This document shows, in pieces, positions 22,945 through 30,803 of a DNA stretch of 64,000 bases. Position 1 is the first letter of the stretch, and every line of letters begins with the position of its first letter. The notes beneath the pieces are model-generated. The model worked only from the letters and a program-made list of their open reading frames with translations. It was not told the origin of the DNA and did not search any database. This DNA comes from Paracrocinitomix sp039939375 (GTDB taxonomy: Bacteria; Bacteroidota; Bacteroidia; Flavobacteriales_D; Crocinitomicaceae), in assembly GCA_039939375.1 (NCBI GenBank), contig JBDVJO010000006.1, positions 62,001 through 126,000 of the forward strand. Direction: 5' to 3'. Position numbers and translations under genes: made by a program.

Positions 22945-25260
22945 TTGTTCAAATTTGTTCACGAATTTAAAATAAAAAGGTTGGGAGATTTAAAAAAAAT
23001 AGCGAAAATCACTTTGTTTGCAGTACTTGCCGTCAGTGCATTTTTTGCTTATCAAGCTACGAAAATAGATTTTGACTACGATTTCGAAGCATTTTTTTCT
23101 AAAACGGATCCTGAAACTGAGTTTTTTGACCAACATAGAAAAAGGTTTGAAACAGATAATGATTTTGTTTTCATTGCCTTGAGAAATGAGGAGGGGATTT
23201 TTCAAAAAGATTTTCTTACAAAGACCAGAGATTTTGTAGATGACTTAAAAGAAGATTCGTTGGTTGTTGACATACAATGTATCACTCACATGGATGAATA
23301 CATTAAAACACCTTTTTCAGCAGCGGTTTTTGATAGTCCTTACATACATGTAGATCAACCTAAAAAATACCGATCAGATTCGATTCGAATTTTTAGTCAT
23401 CCAGAGATATCAAACACATTTATTGATAAAAGTTGTAAGGCCTTGATGGTGAATGTCAAACACCGAGAATACTTATCTAAAGAAAAATGTGATTTACTAA
23501 AACAGTCTATTGATAAACTGCTGGGTAAATATGAGTTTAAAGATTATAAGTATGCCGGCAGAACTGTCGGAATGGGGTATTATGTAGACAAGATGGTTTA
23601 CGAGACAGGTTTGTTCATAGCGTTATCTTTTGGTTTGGTTATCATCTTCTTGATTCTAGCATTTAGGTCGGTTTGGGGCTTGTGGTTACCTTTAACCATT
23701 GTAGGTGCATCTATGTTGTGGATTGTTGGGTTTATGGGGACGGTTAATGAGCCAATCAATTTAATTCTTACCGTTTTACCTTCTATAATTTTCGTGGTCG
23801 CCATGTCGGATGTCATGCATTTGGTTTCGAAGTTTTTAGAGGAGTTAAGAAGTGGTAAATCAAAAGAAGATGCCGTAAAGGTTGCGTATAAAGAGGTTGG
23901 AAAAGCTACTCTGTTAACTTCATTGACAACGGCTGTTGGATTTTTGACCCTGCTTTTTGTTGACATGGGGCCTGTTCAGTCTTTTGGAATTTTCACTTCA
24001 ATTGGAGTAATGTTAGCGTTCGTTTTGGCCTACACTTTATTACCAGCAATGTTAGTATTGGTCAAAGCACCAAAAGTATCGTTGAAGAAAAATACTGAAA
24101 CAATTTGGTACAAAATATTGCATCCATCTTTTTTATGGATGCTGAGAAAAAGAAAACCACTTGCGGTAGCCTTTACCATTTTACTTGGCATAAGTTTTTA
24201 CGGATCATCATTAGTGGTGGCGGATTACTATTTGTTAGAAGATTTGAAAAAAGACAATCCGCTCAGACAAGACTACCAATATTTTGACCAAGAATTTATG
24301 GGGCTACGTCCTTTTGAATTAGCAGTTGAAGTAAAAGAAGAAGGAGCCTTAATTACGGATTATAAGGTGCTTGAAGAAATCAATAAAGTAGAAGAGTTTT
24401 TACAAAGTGAATATGGCTTAAAGCAGACTTTTTCAATTGTTTCTGTGTTGAAATTGGCGAATAGAACTGAACATAGTGGGCAGATAAAGTACTACAAATT
24501 CCCAACTGAAGAAGAGACAGTTGACTATTTAAAGCGAATGGAAAAGTTTGATAAAACAGGTCAATTTGCGGTCATTGTAGATTCAACAAAAAAATACGGT
24601 AGAATTGCAAGTTCGCATGGCGATATTGGGATGCTACAGGTACAAGCTTTAAACGAGAAGCTCTTTGCTTTCTTAGATGAAGAAGTGAATACCGATTTAG
24701 TAGAATTTAAACTGACAGGAACAGCTCATTTATTAGACCGAAATATGTCTCATTTATCCCGTAGTTTGTTTTGGGGCTTGGGCTTAGCAGTTGTGATTGT
24801 GTCTTTGTTGATGGGCTTTTTATTTAGGTCGATTAAGATGGTCATATTAGCCATGATACCTAATGTTTTACCTTTGGTTATGCTTGGAGCAATATTAGGT
24901 TTTGCTGGGGTAGAGTTAAAAGTTTCTACGGCGCTGGTGTTTACAATATCCTTCGGTATCGCGGTGGACGACACCATTCACTTTATGAGTAAATTGAAGT
25001 TAGAGCTCAATAAAGGCAAATCTATGATGATGGCTATCAGAAGAACTTTCTTATCAACAGGTAGGGCTATTGTTTTAACGACTTTAATTTTAACAGCAGG
25101 GTTTTTAATGTTAATGTTCTCTGATTTCTTAGGGACGTTCTATATAGGGCTATTAATCAGTTGCACACTGATCTTTGCTTTGGTTTCTGATTTGTTCTTT
25201 TTACCAGTGTTGTTGATATTCTTTTACAAGCCTAGAAAAAAGAAATCATCCTCCAATTAA
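22945..25260 (+). CDS. MMPL/RND-superfamily exporter
   Basis: A 771-residue inner-membrane protein. One N-terminal transmembrane helix is followed by a periplasmic domain, five helices, a second single helix, another periplasmic domain and five more. This is the duplicated layout of MMPL/HpnN-type exporters of hydrophobic molecules. Conserved-looking helix segments include VVAMSDVMHLVSKFLEEL and its counterpart GIAVDDTIHFMSKLKLEL, which hold the proton-relay Asp residues. No ATG exists near the start. The frame opens at TTG 22945 directly after a stop; a second TTG at 22981 is equally possible and leaves more room for a promoter. Cargo is unknown; lipids are likely. The 3' end overlaps the convergent M14 gene by 15 nt. 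Confidence 0.85.
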   Translation: MFKFVHEFKIKRLGDLKKIAKITLFAVLAVSAFFAYQATKIDFDYDFEAFFSKTDPETEFFDQHRKRFETDNDFVFIALRNEEGIFQKDFLTKTRDFVDDLKEDSLVVDIQCITHMDEYIKTPFSAAVFDSPYIHVDQPKKYRSDSIRIFSHPEISNTFIDKSCKALMVNVKHREYLSKEKCDLLKQSIDKLLGKYEFKDYKYAGRTVGMGYYVDKMVYETGLFIALSFGLVIIFLILAFRSVWGLWLPLTIVGASMLWIVGFMGTVNEPINLILTVLPSIIFVVAMSDVMHLVSKFLEELRSGKSKEDAVKVAYKEVGKATLLTSLTTAVGFLTLLFVDMGPVQSFGIFTSIGVMLAFVLAYTLLPAMLVLVKAPKVSLKKNTETIWYKILHPSFLWMLRKRKPLAVAFTILLGISFYGSSLVVADYYLLEDLKKDNPLRQDYQYFDQEFMGLRPFELAVEVKEEGALITDYKVLEEINKVEEFLQSEYGLKQTFSIVSVLKLANRTEHSGQIKYYKFPTEEETVDYLKRMEKFDKTGQFAVIVDSTKKYGRIASSHGDIGMLQVQALNEKLFAFLDEEVNTDLVEFKLTGTAHLLDRNMSHLSRSLFWGLGLAVVIVSLLMGFLFRSIKMVILAMIPNVLPLVMLGAILGFAGVELKVSTALVFTISFGIAVDDTIHFMSKLKLELNKGKSMMMAIRRTFLSTGRAIVLTTLILTAGFLMLMFSDFLGTFYIGLLISCTLIFALVSDLFFLPVLLIFFYKPRKKKSSSN

Positions 25261-27000
25261 TTTGGCCGCGGGACTGATTTGATCTTGATTCAGCTCGGTC
25301 ATTAATCTCGTAACAGGATATTGATTGTGCGTTCTCTCGTAGTTATCTGATCTTTTGTAGATGTAATACAATTGCATAAAGGGATCTTTGGCAAAGTCAC
25401 CATCTTCTTTTTTCTTTGCTTCAAATTCTGCTTTTAAGTTGGGGTCGTTCTCAAGTATCGCTTTGGCTTTTTCTTCAAAAACGTAAGATGAAAACCACTC
25501 TTTTTGTTGGAGAATCGCATCAAAGAAATTCCAGGAAAAATAACTGTCAGCAGCTTTGGGTTCTAAGGTTTCTACAATAAATCTTGCCTTGATATCGCGG
25601 CAAGAAACAGCATAATCGCCTTTTATATAATGCATGGTTTGCGTTTTTTTACTCAATTCAACAGTTCGGTGCAGATAATGACCTTCGTAAGGGTTTGGAA
25701 CAGTTGAGTAATCATCTATAAAATAAGTTTCAACTTCTAGTTCCAGATCTTTTGTGAGGCGATCGAGTTGGACATTATTCATTTGAAGTCGGATGATTAC
25801 TTCAGTCCATGCTTGAGGAATAATGTAATAAGCTGGTTTTTTGATTGAATCAATAGCCGTGTATGAATTGTAGTATGCAATATCTTTTTCCCAAGGTTTA
25901 GATTGGTTATAACTTAGTCGCTCTGCCCCAGTTAATTCGCTTTTGGTCCATTCAGCAGTATAGCCTTTGAATGGAATCATTTTGTGTTGCGTTGTATCAA
26001 GTTTCCAGTTTAACGGGAAATATTCAGCTTGGCCATTACTTAAATCGGCTTTCTTTTTTAATTGAATTAACTCGGTTGAATTTGCATCCATATAATTAAC
26101 CGTGATATTTAAAAGGGCCAGCGTGGCTTCAACTCTTTGCTCATATGTTTTGAGCATGTGCGCCTCTGAAACATATGAAATGCAATTGAACAAGTTAGTG
26201 TACCCGGTAGAATATCGTGGTGTTTCTAAATAATCGAAGATTCCGTTATCTGGAGTTTGACTCATGTGATGAACATATGGCACCATATCAAAATTCTGTT
26301 TGGCCATTTCTTCATATAAATGCGGATTTAATTTTGACTCCGTATACTCTTTTAACCAAGGATGCATTTTATCAATCTGGCTTGTGATGAGTGTCATCAC
26401 ATGCTGGTAGTCAGCTCCATCACTTGTGTGTGTATCGATAAACACATGAGGATTCAAAAAATGGAAAATTTTGTAAAAAGCTTGGGTGTTTTTTGAGTCA
26501 CATTTAATGAAATCCCTATTTAGGTCTAAGTTTTTAGCGTTGCCTCTAAATCCATATTCTTCGGGCCCATTTTGATTTGCTCTGCTACAACAAGTTCTGT
26601 TATGTGCACCACCAACGTTGTACATAGGGATGATACCTATTACTACATTCTCAGGAATTAGAGAGGTGTCAGCAAGAATAGTTTTTGCAAGTTGAACACT
26701 GGCATCAACACCGCAAGGTTCGCCAGGATGAATGGCATTGTTGATTAAAAGAACCGATTTTTTCTGAAAACTTTTAGAAGTGAATCCACCATTTTTTTCG
26801 ATCATAAAAAGGGAAACATTTTTACCATAATCGCTCCTTCCAAACTGAACTAATTTGCAATGTCTGGGTTCTTTTTTTACTAATCCGCTATAAACTTCTT
26901 GCAGCTGATCGTATGTATAAGTTTGATTGTTTTTATAGGGCTCTTGTCCTATTACTGGATAGAAAAGAAAGCATGCAAGTCCAAGTAAAAAATGTCTCAT
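25246..27000 (-). CDS. Secreted M14-family zinc carboxypeptidase
   Basis: A 584-residue protein with a signal peptide (MRHFLLGLACFLFYPVIGQ). The M14 zinc ligands appear as the H-x-x-E of NAIHPGEPCG (about residues 84-93) and the later His in FIDTHTSDGADYQH (about 185-198). The substrate-binding region carries NLDLNRDF (about 155-162). A candidate catalytic Glu lies in VSEAHML (about 275). The C-terminal 250 residues are unassigned. It probably trims peptides or peptidoglycan fragments in the periplasm; it lacks a T9SS tail. Its last 15 nt overlap the convergent MMPL gene, leaving no terminator between them. Confidence 0.87.
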   Translation of the reverse strand: MRHFLLGLACFLFYPVIGQEPYKNNQTYTYDQLQEVYSGLVKKEPRHCKLVQFGRSDYGKNVSLFMIEKNGGFTSKSFQKKSVLLINNAIHPGEPCGVDASVQLAKTILADTSLIPENVVIGIIPMYNVGGAHNRTCCSRANQNGPEEYGFRGNAKNLDLNRDFIKCDSKNTQAFYKIFHFLNPHVFIDTHTSDGADYQHVMTLITSQIDKMHPWLKEYTESKLNPHLYEEMAKQNFDMVPYVHHMSQTPDNGIFDYLETPRYSTGYTNLFNCISYVSEAHMLKTYEQRVEATLALLNITVNYMDANSTELIQLKKKADLSNGQAEYFPLNWKLDTTQHKMIPFKGYTAEWTKSELTGAERLSYNQSKPWEKDIAYYNSYTAIDSIKKPAYYIIPQAWTEVIIRLQMNNVQLDRLTKDLELEVETYFIDDYSTVPNPYEGHYLHRTVELSKKTQTMHYIKGDYAVSCRDIKARFIVETLEPKAADSYFSWNFFDAILQQKEWFSSYVFEEKAKAILENDPNLKAEFEAKKKEDGDFAKDPFMQLYYIYKRSDNYERTHNQYPVTRLMTELNQDQISPAAKLIGG

Positions 27001-27025
27001 TGGTCTGATTTTTCATAAAATTAAG

Positions 27026-27060
27026 AAAAAAGGGCCACAACAAAATGTTATGACCCCTTT
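27026..27060 (-). terminator. Rho-independent terminator of the paralogous envelope-protein operon
   Basis: A stem of up to 15 bp including four G-T pairs has a 3-nt loop. On the minus strand it runs into a T-rich stretch. It lies about 33 nt after the stop of the gene at 27093 and separates it from the M14 gene. Confidence 0.78.
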
Positions 27061-27092
27061 GACACATGTAAAACAAAACTTTTGTGTCTAAC

Positions 27093-28238
27093 TTAATTCG
27101 TTTTAATGTCTTTAGTTGAACGTGTGATATTGAATCCTACACTTAACCCTAGCATTCCACCTTTTTTAATTGATGAATAGTAAACGTTAACGGGGATATT
27201 CAATGAACCAGATTTGAATGTTCTACCAAAAGCCATCAACCATCTTGTGCTCAATTTTAAATCACCTCTTGCGTCTAAATGACTAGAGTACGTGTATCCG
27301 TTCTCTTCAATTGCTGAAGTTGAACTTTCAAACCCCGCTTGTTGTAGATCTGATCTTGACCAATATTTTCCGTAGTTATCGCCGTCATAAATTCCCTCAT
27401 GATCAAAAAATCCTGTTGATTTTTTAGAAACTCCAAAGGTTGGTCCGAAAGCAAATTCCCATCCGGCTTGTCCAAATCTAAATCCATTCATGACAGAGAA
27501 ACTTGGAATAAATTTACCTTGCTCTAAGCCTGCTAAACTTGGAATAAATTCGAATAGTGCTGAGAAATTCTCTGTTCCTACATATTGCGCTTCAAATTGA
27601 TATCCTAGGTTTGATACAATTGGGTTCATGTCCATTCCCCCTTGAGATTCTGGACGCGTCATGAATTCACCAATTCTTCCATGAGCATATGCTAATCCCA
27701 TTCTAGGACCAGAGTTGTTTACTCTTCCAACATTGTTAGATGTAATCATCTCATTATTGAATTGAAGACTTTTAACTAGGTCGGCATCTGGTTCAACTCC
27801 ATTTAATTTAGCAACAGCAATTCCTATCATTCGCTGTAATTCATCTTCTTTATCCATGAATTCTTGACTAACTGTTTTCTGTACTTTCTTACCTTTTACA
27901 TCTATCATTTTTAATGAGATGATGATTTTGGCTCCGATTTTATCAACGCTTCCAGAGATGATATAATCTGTTCCTAATTTCTCACCGTATTCAATTAAAC
28001 AGTTTTGTGCGAAACAGCTGTCATACTTTTCCATGTCTTCAACTTCGTACATGTCAAATTGGTCTAAGACGTTGTGTTTTTCTAGCTTAATTAATTCCAT
28101 TCTTACCATTTTTGAAACTGTTGAAGAATGTGCATACACTTTAAAGGTTTTAATAGGTGCAACTGCTACTGTTTGTGCTTGAACTGACTGCGTCAATATC
28201 AGAGCAAAAAGGGCGAATATTAATTTTATTGTTTTCAT
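27093..28238 (-). CDS. Envelope protein with FlgO/CsgG-like N-terminus and outer-membrane-like C-terminus
   Basis: A 381-residue protein with a signal peptide (ending QSVQAQ). Residues 22-150 resemble the FlgO/CsgG/TolB-N alpha-beta fold: a VAVAPI start, MELIKLEKHNVLDQFDM, an isolated Cys pair around AQNCLIEYGEKLGTDYIISGSV, and then KMIDVKGKKV. The C-terminal 210 residues alternate polar and aromatic residues in strand-like fashion and end with SVGFNITRS, suggesting a small beta-barrel or beta-sandwich. The layout is shared with the upstream gene. Such FlgO-like domains occur in lipoprotein and outer-membrane assembly factors, but the function is unknown. The 26-nt gap to its paralogue suggests one transcript. 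Confidence 0.78.
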   Translation of the reverse strand: MKTIKLIFALFALILTQSVQAQTVAVAPIKTFKVYAHSSTVSKMVRMELIKLEKHNVLDQFDMYEVEDMEKYDSCFAQNCLIEYGEKLGTDYIISGSVDKIGAKIIISLKMIDVKGKKVQKTVSQEFMDKEDELQRMIGIAVAKLNGVEPDADLVKSLQFNNEMITSNNVGRVNNSGPRMGLAYAHGRIGEFMTRPESQGGMDMNPIVSNLGYQFEAQYVGTENFSALFEFIPSLAGLEQGKFIPSFSVMNGFRFGQAGWEFAFGPTFGVSKKSTGFFDHEGIYDGDNYGKYWSRSDLQQAGFESSTSAIEENGYTYSSHLDARGDLKLSTRWLMAFGRTFKSGSLNIPVNVYYSSIKKGGMLGLSVGFNITRSTKDIKTN

Positions 28239-28264
28239 GATTGTCTATTTTTAAATGCTTTAGA

Positions 28265-29446
28265 TTAAAATCGTTGGTTAATGTCTTTTTTTTGTTTCGT
28301 GATATTAAATCCAACACTTGTTCCAATTACTTGTCCGTGCTTATTTCCAGAGTAGTATAAATTTACCGGGATGTTTAAGGCACCTGACTTAAAGGTTCTA
28401 CCAACAGCCATCACCCAGTTTGTATTGAATTCCATGTAACCTCTAGAATCTAGTCTTTTCGTATATAGATCTTTTGATGGTGCTTGATGTACATTTAACC
28501 ATGCTCCTGTTTCAGGATCTACATTGTTTGGATCTGCAGACCATTCTGCATAATCCTTTTCAAACCATTCTGACTCAGTATAGTATTTCCCAGTTTCTGG
28601 GTCATTTAAACCGTTGATCATTCTTCTGCCTCCAAAGCTTGGACCGAAAGCGAATTCCCAACCTGATTGCCCAAATCTAAATCCATTCAATAAACTTAAA
28701 GTTGGAATAAATTGACCTTGCTCCATGCCTCCTATGTTTGGAATTATTTCAAATAAAGCAGAGAAGTTTTCAGTTCCGATATATTGTAATTCAAACTGAT
28801 AACCTATGTTCGTCATGGCAGGTAAAATATCTAATCCACCTTGAGCTTCAGAACGTGTAAAGTAATCAAACATGTCTCCTCCGGCTACAATACCTAAACC
28901 AAATCTAGGACCAGAGTTGTTGATTCTTCCAACGTTTGCAGAAGTTATTATTTCATTGTTAAATGCGAGTCTTTTCTTTGTTTCAGCATTCACTGGTAAA
29001 TCAAGCATCTCTTGTAAAGTAATTTCTACCATTCTAGAAATTTCAGCTGGCTGATCGTCAAATTCAAGCGTGTGGGTCTTTTTTAAAGTTCCTGCTTTAA
29101 CATCAATCATTTTAAGACTGACAACTATTTTATTACCTAACGCGTCAATGCTTCCGGAAAAAATGAAATCGGCATTTAATTTTTGTCCCATTTCTATTAA
29201 ACAGTTTTTACCATAACATTGGTTGTTTAAATCAGATCCGGCTAAGGCAGACTCCATATCAAATTGGTCTAAAACTGTAAATTTTTGAGTTTTCACTAAT
29301 TCAATTCGAGTAATCTTTCCAGCTATTTCTGGCGTTAATCCTACACCTTGTGTACTTAAATCGGCTACTGCCGCGGTTTGAGCTAATACAGTAGGGCCGA
29401 AAAAGACCAGCATTAACACATTTAAAATCATCACTTTTGTTTTCAT
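28265..29446 (-). CDS. Envelope protein with FlgO/CsgG-like N-terminus, paralogue of its neighbour
   Basis: The ATG at 29446 opens a signal peptide (MKTKVMILNVLMLVFFGPTVLAQ). A second ATG nine bases upstream is also possible, while the more distal TTG falls inside the -7 box and can be excluded. At 393 residues it mirrors the next gene: VLDQFDM, a Cys pair in NNQCYGKNCLIEMGQKLNADFIFSGSI, KMIDVKAG, GPRFGLGI, YIGTENFSALFEIIP and NGFRFGQSGWEFAFGPSFG. The main difference is an acidic insert (about 295-330) in the C-terminal barrel-like region. The two genes arose by tandem duplication and are probably co-transcribed. Function is not recognised. Confidence 0.8.
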   Translation of the reverse strand: MKTKVMILNVLMLVFFGPTVLAQTAAVADLSTQGVGLTPEIAGKITRIELVKTQKFTVLDQFDMESALAGSDLNNQCYGKNCLIEMGQKLNADFIFSGSIDALGNKIVVSLKMIDVKAGTLKKTHTLEFDDQPAEISRMVEITLQEMLDLPVNAETKKRLAFNNEIITSANVGRINNSGPRFGLGIVAGGDMFDYFTRSEAQGGLDILPAMTNIGYQFELQYIGTENFSALFEIIPNIGGMEQGQFIPTLSLLNGFRFGQSGWEFAFGPSFGGRRMINGLNDPETGKYYTESEWFEKDYAEWSADPNNVDPETGAWLNVHQAPSKDLYTKRLDSRGYMEFNTNWVMAVGRTFKSGALNIPVNLYYSGNKHGQVIGTSVGFNITKQKKDINQRF

Positions 29447-29467
29447 GTTTATCATTTTTGTTTGATA

Positions 29468-29475
29468 CAAATCTA
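29468..29475 (-). promoter_or_regulatory. -7 box (TAGATTTG) of the paralogous envelope-protein operon
   Basis: The minus-strand sequence TAGATTTG fits TAnnTTTG. Transcription would start near 29461, leaving a leader of about 15 nt to the ATG at 29446. No TTG at the usual -33 distance is evident. Confidence 0.5.
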
Positions 29476-29624
29476 GGTGTGATATGCGCCAATATAGAAT
29501 TGAATTTCGCAGTCCAGATTATTTATTTGCGATTTTCGCAAATAGTGTTTTCCTCAACTTCATTGAATAAAATCTACCGTTCAATGAACTCTTACAGCCC
29601 TTTATAGATTAAGCAGATATGTAT

Positions 29625-29655
29625 TTGCTTCAATCATATTGATTAGATACTTTTG
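29625..29655 (+). promoter_or_regulatory. Bacteroidota-type promoter of the RND efflux operon
   Basis: TTG (29625-29627) is followed after exactly 20 nt by TACTTTTG (29648-29655), a full match to the housekeeping sigma consensus of this phylum. The predicted start site near 29662 lies downstream of the TTG codon at 29657, which supports the ATG at 29675 as the adaptor start. Confidence 0.75.
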
Positions 29656-29674
29656 ATTGCGATTTAGTAGACCT

Positions 29675-30802
29675 ATGAAAATAAGACACATAGTAATCAT
29701 TGCTGTTTTTGTCCTGATCAATATAGCAGTGCTGGCCACCTTGAATTTTGGTGGTGAACCCAAAGTAGAAGAGGATAAAAAGGAAGAGGTTTTTATTCAA
29801 GATTTAAAAGGAATGGAAATTAAAAATGAGCTGGCGCAATTTGAGGTAGCCGCTTACGGAACAATTTCTTCTTTTCAATCTGTAGATGTTTCTTCAGAAG
29901 TACAAGGCAAATTAATTTTGGGTTCTAAAGATTTGAAAGTAGGTAACAGCTTTAGAAAAGGTGAGCTTATGTTTAGGGTTAATGATACTGAAGCACGTTA
30001 CAATATTCGTTCTAGAAAAAGTGGATTTATTACGTTGATTGCTCAAATGTTACCGGATATCAAAAGTGATTTTCCAGCTGAATTTGATAAATGGAATGAT
30101 TATGTGGCGTCCATAAAGTTAAATGAGTCTTTGCCAATACTCCCAGCCTGGGGCGATACCAAAGAGAAAATTTTTATATCTACCAGAAACATCTTGACCG
30201 AATACTTTGCCATTAAAAGCATGGAAGAGCAATTGCAAAAGTTCACTTACTATGCTCCTTTTAATGGGGTAATTACTGAGGCATACATTTCTGAACATGC
30301 CGTTGTAAACCCGGGAAGTAGAATAATTAAGTATGTGGCAAATGGTGATTTTGAATTGGCGGCATCAGTCCCAACTTCTCAAATGGATGAATTAAAGGTG
30401 GGAACAACAGCTAAAATTTATACCACTACGGGTGAGGAAAAAGGAATAGGTAAAGTTGTTCGAATTTCTGATGTTATTAACAAAATGACCCAATCGGCAG
30501 ATGTTTTTATAAAACCAACCGCTTATGAAGGTAAAAAGTTTGTGGAGGGAGAATATGTAAAAGTTCAAATAAACGAACAGGGTGAGTTTAATGGAGTAAG
30601 AGTGCCAAGGCAAGCGGTAAATGACAATACAGTTTATGTTTACAATAAAATTGACTCCACCTTAAATCCTAAGCAAATTACTGTTTTAGATATTAATGAA
30701 ATTGGGGTGTTTGTGAGTGGATTAGATGATTCAGAAGTCATCATAACGCAAGAGGTATTGAATTACACAGACTCAACAAAATATTCTGTAGTGCTGAGAT
30801 AA
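29675..30802 (+). CDS. RND efflux periplasmic adaptor (HlyD/MFP family)
   Basis: A 375-residue membrane fusion protein. One N-terminal membrane anchor (residues 5-24) is followed by a biotinyl-lipoyl half domain (VSSEVQGKLI, GNSFRKGELMFRV). A helical section follows, then the second half lipoyl motif (APFNGVITEAYISEHAVVNPGSRI) and a beta-barrel and membrane-proximal region (KVVRISDVINKMTQS, VPRQAV). It bridges the inner-membrane pump and the outer-membrane channel encoded next. The start is set at ATG 29675 by promoter position. The pump gene begins one base after the stop, so translation is coupled. The substrate class is unknown. Confidence 0.9.
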   Translation: MKIRHIVIIAVFVLINIAVLATLNFGGEPKVEEDKKEEVFIQDLKGMEIKNELAQFEVAAYGTISSFQSVDVSSEVQGKLILGSKDLKVGNSFRKGELMFRVNDTEARYNIRSRKSGFITLIAQMLPDIKSDFPAEFDKWNDYVASIKLNESLPILPAWGDTKEKIFISTRNILTEYFAIKSMEEQLQKFTYYAPFNGVITEAYISEHAVVNPGSRIIKYVANGDFELAASVPTSQMDELKVGTTAKIYTTTGEEKGIGKVVRISDVINKMTQSADVFIKPTAYEGKKFVEGEYVKVQINEQGEFNGVRVPRQAVNDNTVYVYNKIDSTLNPKQITVLDINEIGVFVSGLDDSEVIITQEVLNYTDSTKYSVVLR

Positions 30803-30803
30803 G

